Notes under the pieces: model-generated | The model's database searches: none | The model's input: only the letters and a program-made list of their open reading frames with translations | Told to the model about the DNA's origin: nothing | Source: Adlercreutzia equolifaciens DSM 19450 | GTDB taxonomy: Bacteria > Actinomycetota > Coriobacteriia > Coriobacteriales > Eggerthellaceae | DNA: 64,000 nt | Direction of reading: 5' to 3' | Assembly: GCF_000478885.1 (NCBI RefSeq) | Contig: NC_022567.1 | Span: 2,728,001-2,792,000 of the forward strand | Made by a program: the position numbers and the translations under genes | In this document: piece by piece, positions 1 to 7,339 of the stretch | Layout: every line of letters begins with the position of its first letter | Position numbering within the stretch: position 1 is the first letter of the stretch

Positions 1-105
1 GGCGGCCGCCTTCTGGAGTACGGCGACGCCGCCCGCGTTTTCGACCACCCCGAAACCCCCGAACTCACCCGCTTCCTCAGCCGCCTTCTGGAATGGAGCA
101 TGTAA
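1..105 (+). CDS. ABC transporter ATP-binding protein, C-terminal end (partial)
   Basis: Only the last 34 codons are in the window, read in the frame of base 1 and ending in TAA at 103-105. The residues read EYGDAARVFDHPETPELTRF and then FLSRLLEWSM. This matches the tail of polar amino acid ABC ATPases, where a glycine-rich switch strand is followed by a conserved 'F-x-x-P-x-x-x-x-T-R-x-F-L-S' segment. The substrate cannot be told from this end. The gene converges on pspA across a shared hairpin. Assignment to the ABC ATPase family is fairly secure; the amino acid subtype is inference. Confidence 0.6.
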   Translation, partial: GGRLLEYGDAARVFDHPETPELTRFLSRLLEWSM

Positions 106-106
106 A

Positions 107-130
107 AGAGGCGACCCACGGATCGCCTCT
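107..130. terminator. Bidirectional intrinsic terminator between convergent genes
   Basis: A perfect 8-bp stem, AGAGGCGA paired with TCGCCTCT, encloses an 8-nt loop. On the minus strand it is followed by TTTTA, so it fits best as the terminator of pspA, but it also lies directly after the stop codon of the plus-strand ABC gene. Confidence 0.6.
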
Positions 131-189
131 CAGTCGATGCGAAAGATATGTTTGCTTGGAACTGACGCTTTGCGGAGCGAAGACAAGCC

Positions 190-873
190 CTACTCCAGGC
201 CCATCTCCTTCTTCAGGCGGGCCAAATCGTCGTCGACGGCGGCTTCGGCGCCGGCGGCGGCGTACTTCTTCGCGAGTTCCTCGGTGGGATCGGCCGGCTT
301 CTCGGACAGCTCAGCCACGGCATTGGCGCGGTCGAGCATCTCGTCAGCCTTGGCCTCCATGCGGTCAAAAGCGCTGCGAGCACCCTCGGCACGATCGCCG
401 GCCGAAGTCATCTCGTTCACCTTGGACTGCGTTTTCGCCACGGCGGCCTTCGCCTTGATGGTGGCCTTCCGCGCGTTCAGCTCCTCGATGTCGGCCACAA
501 GCTTGTCGTGCATTTGGCGCATCTTGTCGGCGTTGGCCTTCGCACCCTCGTAGGCCACCGTAAGGCCCTCGGCGCGCCCCGCCAGCTCCTGCTTCTTCGC
601 GAGGAACACGCGGGCGTCGGCCTCGTTGCCGGCGGCGAGCGCCTTGCGAGCCAGCTCCTCGTACTTCTCCGTTTCCTCGCGATTCTCGTCGAGGAGCTTC
701 TTGCAGCGCTTCTCCTCGGCCATGACGCCAGCGGTGGCCTCGCGCACCTCGGCGAGCGACTCGGTCATCTCGCGCAGATACTGGTCGACCATCTTCTCGG
801 GATCTTCGGCCTTATCCAGAAGCTCGTTGATATTCGCCTTCACGATGGAGGTGAAGCGATCGAGGATTCCCAT
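190..873 (-). CDS. pspA: PspA/IM30 (ESCRT-III-like) membrane-stress protein
   Basis: This 227-residue protein has the standard start of the family (MGILDRFTSIVKANINELLD), an amphipathic helix that binds membrane, followed by long heptad-rich coiled coils to about residue 190. Length and organisation match bacterial PspA/IM30, which forms rods and rings that protect the inner membrane during envelope stress. The end (about residues 185-227) is acidic and alanine-rich with a last helix DDLARLKKEMGLE. It is the last gene of a minus-strand group with the glycine-rich membrane protein. No PspF-like regulator is visible. The family call is firm; the stress signal in this organism is unknown. Confidence 0.93.
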   Translation of the reverse strand: MGILDRFTSIVKANINELLDKAEDPEKMVDQYLREMTESLAEVREATAGVMAEEKRCKKLLDENREETEKYEELARKALAAGNEADARVFLAKKQELAGRAEGLTVAYEGAKANADKMRQMHDKLVADIEELNARKATIKAKAAVAKTQSKVNEMTSAGDRAEGARSAFDRMEAKADEMLDRANAVAELSEKPADPTEELAKKYAAAGAEAAVDDDLARLKKEMGLE

Positions 874-922
874 GTCAGTCTCCTATCTGGCCCGAGGGCC
901 GGGTTGAATACCGCAGCGCCGC

Positions 923-2089
923 CTAGGGCCGCGGCTTCGTCGGCTGCACCGGCGGCGCGTCCGAAGCGTCTGCCTGCGCGTACTTCTTTTCCAAATCCGC
1001 CAGCTCGGCGTCGGCCAGCGACTCCAGCGGCGTGTTCAGAATCTCCTGCATGCGCTCTGCCTCGCGCTGCTTCGCCAGACGGCGGTTGCGCACGATGAGG
1101 AACACGACGACGGCCACTATTATCACTGCCGCGCACACCGCGATGATCGGCAGCGGCGAAGGCGTCACCGTCATGATACGGTCGGCCGTGTCGGCAAAGG
1201 CGTCGGAGAAGATCTCCTCTTCCGACAGGCTCATATCGTCGTAGTTCTGGCTGAGGTATGCTTTGAAGATGTTGATGGCCTCATCGTCGAGCACCGATCC
1301 CGTCCTCGCACCGGCCCAGTAGGCGGCGTTGAAGCGCCCGTTGCCATCGTCGCAAAACACAAGGACGAAGTGCGCCTGGTCGGTGAACAGCTCGTCGTAC
1401 TTTTCCTGGGCAATGGACTGCAGCTCCTGGTAGGAGCGCACCGATCCGTTCGGCAGGATGTACACGTAGGGCTGCACGCCCGTTTCCTCGTAGAAATGGC
1501 GCAGACCGCGCTCGAGCTTCGCCGGATCGTGAATCCAGTCGCCATCCTCGTCGGTGAAGTAGCCCGTCTCGTTTACGGAACCGGCAGGAAGGGCCGTGCG
1601 CTCCACGGTAGACGCGGGCACGTTCGCGCCCGAGCAGCCACCGCTGCCCAGGGCCACCACGAGGAGCAGCACCAGCAACACGGCGGCCACGATGACGAAC
1701 ACCGTGCCGCATCCGCTGTTGGAGGACTTGCCCTGAGGCGAACCAGGCTGCGGCGCATTCGGGCCGCCGGGGCCGCCGCCCGATCCGGGCTGCTGCGGGC
1801 CGCTCGGCTGCTGGGGCATCTGCGGCGGCATCGAGCCACCGCCTCCTCGGCTCGAGCCCATCAGGCCGCCGAGGAAACCGCCCCAGAAGCTGCCGCCCCC
1901 GAAGCCTCCGCCGTAGTAGCCACCGCCATGGTACCCGCCGCCGAAACCAGAGCCGCCGTGGCCAGCCGAGCGACCGCCCGATCCCGAGCCGCCGGAAAAC
2001 CCGCCGCCGAATCCGCCGCCGCTACTTCCAAAGCCTCCGCCGAAGCCGCCGCCTCCCGAGAAGCCGCCGCCTCCGCCCGATCGTCCCAT
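923..2089 (-). CDS. Glycine-rich membrane protein with TPM-like extracytoplasmic domain
   Basis: A 388-residue protein whose first 80 or so residues are a glycine-rich low-complexity tract (repeated GGGFGGG), followed by a Gln/Pro/Gly linker. A membrane segment at about 129-150 (VFVIVAAVLLVLLLVVAL) leads into a globular region (about 165-305). That region resembles the TPM fold: it contains 'GLRHFYEETGVQPYVYILP' and a downstream 'FVLVFCDDGNGRFNAAYWAG'. A second membrane segment lies at about 315-340, followed by a charged cytoplasmic tail. Such proteins often sit beside PspA genes, as here, so a role in envelope maintenance is plausible. The start is preceded by a glycine-coding run that leaves little doubt about frame. 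Molecular function is unknown. Confidence 0.7.
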   Translation of the reverse strand: MGRSGGGGGFSGGGGFGGGFGSSGGGFGGGFSGGSGSGGRSAGHGGSGFGGGYHGGGYYGGGFGGGSFWGGFLGGLMGSSRGGGGSMPPQMPQQPSGPQQPGSGGGPGGPNAPQPGSPQGKSSNSGCGTVFVIVAAVLLVLLLVVALGSGGCSGANVPASTVERTALPAGSVNETGYFTDEDGDWIHDPAKLERGLRHFYEETGVQPYVYILPNGSVRSYQELQSIAQEKYDELFTDQAHFVLVFCDDGNGRFNAAYWAGARTGSVLDDEAINIFKAYLSQNYDDMSLSEEEIFSDAFADTADRIMTVTPSPLPIIAVCAAVIIVAVVVFLIVRNRRLAKQREAERMQEILNTPLESLADAELADLEKKYAQADASDAPPVQPTKPRP

Positions 2090-2099
2090 GGCCTCGAAC

Positions 2100-2570
2100 C
2101 TATTTCACAATGAGCACGGGCACGTTGGTCTTGTGCAGCACGGAGTAGCACACGCTGCCGAGCATCCCACGCACGGCACCCAGACCGCGATGGCCCATGA
2201 CGATGCAGTCGTAACCGCCCTCGTCGGCATAGGCCGTGATGGAATCGTGCGGCGAGCCGTTCACCACCGCGATACCGATGCCCTCGGCGTCGCCCACCAA
2301 AGGCGCGATGTTCTCGGCAATGGCGTCCATATCGGCCTTGATGGCCTCGTTCTCCACTTCGGAGATCACATCCATATCCATGGTGTCGCCCATGACGCCG
2401 GACATGCGCGAGGCAATCTTGAACGTCTCGGCGTTGAAGTCGTGCCAGTCGACCACCGACAGCACGGTGATCTGGGCGCCGGGCACCCCGGCCGCCAGAT
2501 CGAGCGCAGCCCCCAGGGCGTTTTTCGCCGGGTCGGACTTATCGTAGGGAACGAGAATCTTCTTGTACAT
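2100..2570 (-). CDS. Universal stress protein (UspA family)
   Basis: The start was placed at the ATG at 2570 (MYKKILVPYDKSDPAKNALG) because GGAGG sits 5 bases upstream and family proteins begin this way; a longer open frame upstream reads as unrelated arginine-rich sequence. The 156-residue product has the ATP-binding type signature near the C-terminus: GHRGLGAVRGMLGSVCYSVL, equivalent to the G-2x-G-9x-G-(S/T) motif, and ends in PVLIVK. USPs are cytoplasmic alpha/beta sensors of energy and redox stress. Upstream on the same strand is a small palindrome, GCTCAT/ATGAGC (2682-2697), that could be part of a promoter or operator. Confidence 0.9.
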   Translation of the reverse strand: MYKKILVPYDKSDPAKNALGAALDLAAGVPGAQITVLSVVDWHDFNAETFKIASRMSGVMGDTMDMDVISEVENEAIKADMDAIAENIAPLVGDAEGIGIAVVNGSPHDSITAYADEGGYDCIVMGHRGLGAVRGMLGSVCYSVLHKTNVPVLIVK

Positions 2571-2769
2571 GGGGGCCTCCTTACCCTCGCGGCACCTCAA
2601 GCGACGACGCCTACGAACCACAGCTCGGCCACCGAAAGCAGCTCGCATGCTCTAGCATCGCCGGAAAATGCTTACCTTGTGGCTCATCCTAATGAGCAAC
2701 TGCCATTTTACCACGGTCCTTTTCCGTTTCCCCGCCGCCGCCCACCTGTAGACACGACGTTACACACCC

Positions 2770-4422
2770 CTACCGCGGCTCCTCATTGTTGAGAAGGCGA
2801 TGGCGGGAGACCAGGATGTGGAACACCGTGTAGGCGCCCAGCACGAAGGCGCCCACGTAGCCGAGCACGCCGAGCAGGGGCACGCCGAGCAGCTGCGGCT
2901 GCATAGCCGTGGTGCACAGGATAGACGACCCCAGGAACAGCCCCGCAGACAGCAGCGCCAACGATATGCGGCCCACCGAGGCGTAGGCGGTGGCGAGGAT
3001 GCGCGAGGACACCTCGATGTCGCCGTTCACCTTGATCTGCCCGCGATCGATCATCTCCAGAGTGTTCGACAGCTGGGTCGGCAGCTTCGCCAAGGCCTCG
3101 GCCGAAGCGGCGCTCGTCGTGGCGAGATCGATCAGCTGCGTCGCCAAAAACTTCGGGTCGGCCTGCTGGGCGATGACGTGCTTCGACACGATCTCGATGA
3201 CGCTGATATCGGGCGCCACTTGGGCCATGACCCCCTCGATGGTCACGAATCCGCGGGCAAGCATGGTCACCGACGAGGTCATCATCATGTTCTGGCCACG
3301 CAGCACCTCGATGACCTCGGTGAGCACAGTGCCCACGTTGATTTCCTTCATCTCGGCGGTGCTGTACTCGGCGAGCAACCGCGAGAGCGCCTCGAGCAGC
3401 GCCCCGTGATCCACCGGGCCCAGCACATGCACGAGGCCCATCACCGCTTCCTTCAGCAGATAGGCGTTATCGGTGGCCACCGCCGTGAACACCTTCCCGA
3501 CGAGCATCCGCTCCGACACCGTCAGCGTGCCCACCATGCCCAGATCGATCCACACCACGTCTCCGTCACGCACGAGGATGTTGCCCGGATGCGGGTCGGC
3601 ATGGAAGAACCCGTCGTCGAGCACCTGGGTCACGTAACTTTGGCACACGCGGCGCGCGAGCGCGTTCACGTCGATCCCCTGCTCGCGCAACGCTTGCGTG
3701 TGGGAAATTTCCGTGCCCTGGACGAACTCCATGACGAGCACCGACTCGCACGAGTACTGCGGGTAGGCCACCGGGGACGTGACCCCCTCTTCGTCGGCCA
3801 GCTCGTCGTGGAAGCGCATGAGGTTGTGCAGCTCGGAGGTGAAATCCACCTCACTGGCCGTCGTGCGCTCGATTTCCTCGATGAAGCCCTCGAGCGACAG
3901 CAGGATGTCGCGATGGGAATTGGAAGCGAACTCGCCCAAGGCCAGCAAGTGCTTCATGAGCATGATGTCCTCGGCCATGGATTCGGCCACACCCGGCCGG
4001 CGCACCTTTACCGCCACCGTTGTGCCGTCGAGCAGCGTCGCCTTGTGCACCTGAGCAATGGAGGCCGCACCCAAAGGCACCGGATCGATGGAGGCGAACA
4101 CCTCGTGCCACGACTTCCCGTATGCGCGGTCGATCTGCTCGATCACCACATCGAACGGCATCGGATTCGCGTCATCGCGCAGTTTTTCGAAGGCGTCGCA
4201 GTAGGCCTTGGGCAGAAGATCGGAACGGTTCGAGGCCAGCTGGCCGATTTTCACGTACGTGGGGCCGAGCGCCTGCAGTACTTCCACGGCCTGCTCGGGG
4301 GTAAGCCCGTGCAGCACCTTGTGCTGCCGCATGATGCGCACAATCTCGTTCATGCGCTTGTGAGAGGTCTTGTCCTTGATGGAAATCTCGGCGACCTTCA
4401 TGAACTCCTCGAACGTGGCCAT
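2770..4422 (-). CDS. UbiB/ABC1/AarF atypical kinase-like protein
   Basis: The 550-residue protein carries the hallmarks of the UbiB family: the KxGQ motif (K58-I-G-Q61), an alanine-rich loop (PLGAASIAQVHKA) in place of the glycine-rich loop, the lysine strand VAVKVRRPG, the catalytic region HADPHPGNILV and the metal-binding WIDLGMVG. Two hydrophobic segments at about 490-540 anchor the C-terminus in the membrane. Family members bind ATP or ADP and act in lipid or quinone metabolism rather than as classical protein kinases. In an anaerobe a menaquinone-related role is possible but not shown. It is divergent from the FHA operon, with 263 bases between starts. Confidence 0.9.
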   Translation of the reverse strand: MATFEEFMKVAEISIKDKTSHKRMNEIVRIMRQHKVLHGLTPEQAVEVLQALGPTYVKIGQLASNRSDLLPKAYCDAFEKLRDDANPMPFDVVIEQIDRAYGKSWHEVFASIDPVPLGAASIAQVHKATLLDGTTVAVKVRRPGVAESMAEDIMLMKHLLALGEFASNSHRDILLSLEGFIEEIERTTASEVDFTSELHNLMRFHDELADEEGVTSPVAYPQYSCESVLVMEFVQGTEISHTQALREQGIDVNALARRVCQSYVTQVLDDGFFHADPHPGNILVRDGDVVWIDLGMVGTLTVSERMLVGKVFTAVATDNAYLLKEAVMGLVHVLGPVDHGALLEALSRLLAEYSTAEMKEINVGTVLTEVIEVLRGQNMMMTSSVTMLARGFVTIEGVMAQVAPDISVIEIVSKHVIAQQADPKFLATQLIDLATTSAASAEALAKLPTQLSNTLEMIDRGQIKVNGDIEVSSRILATAYASVGRISLALLSAGLFLGSSILCTTAMQPQLLGVPLLGVLGYVGAFVLGAYTVFHILVSRHRLLNNEEPR

Positions 4423-4685
4423 GGGCGCTCCTCCTTTCTGGAAAGCCCATGGTATCGTGCGAAATGAGAAGCAATCCCCTCATCAATTCACCTGGCATCA
4501 AGCTGTTTCCCGGCCAATCGAACAAAATTGTCACTGTGGCAATTAAGTAAAATGGTTGGTCGATGAGGTGTGTGCATAGGTTTTATGGCAAAATAAGCTG
4601 CTGTGCTACTGAACGCTGCACTGAAAGCGCAGCGCAACCACACAAGAAGAACGCAGCTTAAACACGCAAGAACAAGGAGAAGCAC

Positions 4686-5555
4686 ATGGGACTCCTCTCA
4701 AAATTCGAGGGCAAGATGGAAGACACCGTGGAAGGCGCCGCCGATCGCATGGGCGCGGCCCCGCTGTCTCCCGTGCAGATTGCCAAGAAGGCCGAGAAGC
4801 AGATGCGCCGCGAGAAGATGGTCGGCGCAGGCAAGCAGTACGCTCCCACGCTTTATACCGTGCTCGTCAACGCCGACGATGACCGCCGCCTTCTGGGCTA
4901 CTACCCCACCCTGGCTGGCGAGACCGAAACCTACCTTTCCGCCAAAGCCGCCGAGCAGGGCCTCGTCATGGACGGCCAGCCCCTTGTGCGCTTCATCGTC
5001 GACGACGATTTGCGCCACGGCAAGTTCGACGTCATTGCCGAAATGGTGGCCTCCCCGCTGGTTGAGCAGCTGCGCCAGGAAGAGTACGCCCGCTACGGCA
5101 TCCGTCCCGGCGGCGGTCCGGCCCGCGCGGCCGCCCCGCAAGCGGGCTACGGCTACCAGCAGCCCGCTCCCGCTCCGGCGCCAGCACCCGCACCCGCCGG
5201 CGGCTACGACTACCAGGCCGCGCCCGTCGACGAGTACGTGGAAGACGACTACTACGAGGACGACGAGCCACGCCAAGCTTATATCTACGACATCACCAAT
5301 GACCGCGCCTTCACGCTGCCCGGCCAGGCCGAGACCATCGGGCGCGAGTCGAAGAACGACATCGTCATCCCCGACATCAACGTCTCGCGCGTACACGCGG
5401 AAATCCGCCAGGACGAGTCCGGCGCCTGGATTCTCACCGACCTCGGCTCCACCAACGGCACCTTCGTGAACGGCCGCCAGATCAAATCCACCGCGCTGCA
5501 CGACGCCGACCGCATCATCGTGGGCACCACCAACCTCGAGTTCCAGCTCATCTAG
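4686..5555 (+). CDS. fhaA: FhaA-like protein: DUF3662 plus FHA domain
   Basis: First gene of the growth-signalling operon. Residues 1-115 resemble the FhaA N-terminal domain (DUF3662), then a Pro/Ala and acidic Tyr-rich linker, then an FHA domain (about 195-289). The FHA phosphothreonine-binding motifs are visible: GRES, SRVHAEI and DLGSTNGTFVNG. FHA domains read Thr phosphorylation made by PknB-type kinases. In mycobacteria FhaA links phosphorylated MviN/MurJ to cell-wall synthesis; the same role here is inferred from the shared operon. The ribosome-binding site AAGGAG is 6-7 bases before the ATG. Confidence 0.92.
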   Translation: MGLLSKFEGKMEDTVEGAADRMGAAPLSPVQIAKKAEKQMRREKMVGAGKQYAPTLYTVLVNADDDRRLLGYYPTLAGETETYLSAKAAEQGLVMDGQPLVRFIVDDDLRHGKFDVIAEMVASPLVEQLRQEEYARYGIRPGGGPARAAAPQAGYGYQQPAPAPAPAPAPAGGYDYQAAPVDEYVEDDYYEDDEPRQAYIYDITNDRAFTLPGQAETIGRESKNDIVIPDINVSRVHAEIRQDESGAWILTDLGSTNGTFVNGRQIKSTALHDADRIIVGTTNLEFQLI

Positions 5556-5591
5556 CCCGCCCGCACCTCAGCGAGCCAAAGGAGGCTATCG

Positions 5592-6005
5592 GTGATCGAT
5601 CTCGTTCTGCTCATCGCGCGCCTGTTGTTCGTGGCGCTGCTCTATTTGTTTCTGTTCGCCATCATGCGCACCGGCATCGGCATGGTCAAAGGTTCCCGCA
5701 AGAAGGAACGCGGCTGGACGGTGTCGGTGGAACGCGGCCCCAAAGAGCTGCGCGGCGTCTCCATCGCCGTGCACGGGCCCGTCATCGTGGGCCGCTCGCC
5801 CGGGGCCGACATCGTCATCGGCGCCGGCTACGTGTCCGGCCGTCATGCCCGCTTCCAGCTGATGGGCCAGAACCTCTTCGTGGAAGATTTGGGCTCGAAG
5901 AACGGCACCGCCGTGAACGGGCGTCCCGTCCATGACCCGGTAGCCCTGCGCAACAAGGACCTCGTTACCATCGGCGACGTCGACATCCGCGTGAGGAACC
6001 AATAA
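5592..6005 (+). CDS. fhaB: FhaB/FipA-like membrane-anchored FHA protein
   Basis: A 137-residue protein with one N-terminal membrane segment (about 5-26), a short basic stretch and a C-terminal FHA domain with GRSPGADIVI, SGRHARF and DLGSKNGTAVNG. The start is a GTG with AAAGGAGG a few bases upstream. Its stop overlaps the phosphatase start in TAATG, so the two are translationally coupled. In actinobacteria the counterpart is a PknB substrate recruited to the septum and growth pole; that localisation is inferred here. Confidence 0.92.
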   Translation: MIDLVLLIARLLFVALLYLFLFAIMRTGIGMVKGSRKKERGWTVSVERGPKELRGVSIAVHGPVIVGRSPGADIVIGAGYVSGRHARFQLMGQNLFVEDLGSKNGTAVNGRPVHDPVALRNKDLVTIGDVDIRVRNQ

Positions 6006-7339
6006 TGGCCCGGGCAAAGCGCAAGAAGAGCGGCGCAACTTTCGGCAGTCGCACCGATGTCGGCTGCGTGCGCGAGCATAACGAGGATTCGCTGGCCGTC
6101 GCCCCGCCGCTGTACGTGGTGTGCGACGGCATGGGCGGCCACGCCGCCGGGGAAGTGGCGTCCGAAATCGCCGTGGACGTCATCTGCGACCGCGCACCGG
6201 CACACCCCGATGCCTCGGCGCTCGGCCAGGCCGTGGAAGAGGCGAACCTCGCCATCATCCGCGCCGCCCGCGAAGGCGTCGGCCGCGCCGGCATGGGCTG
6301 CACCTGCACCGCCGCCATGCTTGAGAAGGACAAGCTCGTCATTGCCCAGGTGGGCGACTCACGGGCCTATCTCCTTCACAAAGGGCAGATGCAGCAGCTC
6401 ACCCGCGACCACTCGCTTGTGGCCGACCTTATCGAGGCCGGGCAAATTACCGAGGCCGAGGCCCGGGTGCATCCCCAACGCTCGGTCATCACCCGCGCTT
6501 TGGGCAGCGACCCGCGCACCCAGCCCGACTTGTTCGAGCTGACGGTGGAAGCCGGCGACCGCCTGCTTCTGTGCTCCGACGGGCTTTCCACGATGTTGGA
6601 AGATGACCAGATCGCCAAGATCCTCGCCAGCCACAGCGAGCCTCAGCGCTGCGCGGCCCAGCTGGTGAACGAGGCGGTGGGCCGGGGCGGCTACGACAAC
6701 GTCACCGTCATCGTCGTGGACGTCACGGGTCTGGCCGAGCAGCATCGCCGCAAGCTGACGCGCAAGAGCCGCGCGACGGCCATCATGCTGGCGCTTTTGC
6801 TGGTGGCCATCATCGCCGGGTGCGCCTACGGGTTCAACTATCTGGCGTCCAACGCCGCCTATCTGGTGGCTCAGGATGGGAAAGTCGCCGTGTATCAGGG
6901 CGTTCCCGGAGACATCTTCGGGCTGTCATTCAATCACCTCGACCGCGTGACCGACGTGGCCCTTGACGACTTGCAGCCCGGCACCGCCAATCGCCTGCGC
7001 GAGGAGGGCATCAAGGTGGATTCTTTGGAAGCCGCCAACAGCCTCGTCGCCGAGTACGAGAAGGAGATCGCCGACCGCCGTGCCGCTGAAGAGGAAGCGG
7101 CCCGGGCAGCGGCCGAGGCCAACAAGCCGGAAGAGCCCGCAAAGGGCACGGAGGGTGCCGGCGGCAGCACGGCCAGCGGCGCGCAGGGCGGCACGGACGC
7201 ACAAGGCACGACGGGCGGCTCGCAAAGTGCGTCGCCTTCATCGGGCGCTGGCTCCGGCACGAACGGCACGGGCACGATCAACCCCGGCACCGGCACGAAC
7301 GGCGCACAGGAAGGCACCTCGGGAGGAACCAACCGATGA
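6005..7339 (+). CDS. pstP: PP2C-type Ser/Thr protein phosphatase
   Basis: Residues 1-245 form a PP2C domain with the metal-binding motifs DVGCVREHNEDS, CDGMGGHAAGEVA, CSDGLSTML and GGYDNVTVIVVD. A basic stretch and one membrane segment (about 257-278) follow, then an outside region ending in a long Gly/Thr/Ala-rich tail. This is the architecture of PstP, the phosphatase that reverses PknB phosphorylation. The start overlaps the stop of the FHA gene by one base, and its own stop overlaps the start of the SEDS-PBP gene, placing all in one transcript. Confidence 0.95.
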   Translation: MARAKRKKSGATFGSRTDVGCVREHNEDSLAVAPPLYVVCDGMGGHAAGEVASEIAVDVICDRAPAHPDASALGQAVEEANLAIIRAAREGVGRAGMGCTCTAAMLEKDKLVIAQVGDSRAYLLHKGQMQQLTRDHSLVADLIEAGQITEAEARVHPQRSVITRALGSDPRTQPDLFELTVEAGDRLLLCSDGLSTMLEDDQIAKILASHSEPQRCAAQLVNEAVGRGGYDNVTVIVVDVTGLAEQHRRKLTRKSRATAIMLALLLVAIIAGCAYGFNYLASNAAYLVAQDGKVAVYQGVPGDIFGLSFNHLDRVTDVALDDLQPGTANRLREEGIKVDSLEAANSLVAEYEKEIADRRAAEEEAARAAAEANKPEEPAKGTEGAGGSTASGAQGGTDAQGTTGGSQSASPSSGAGSGTNGTGTINPGTGTNGAQEGTSGGTNR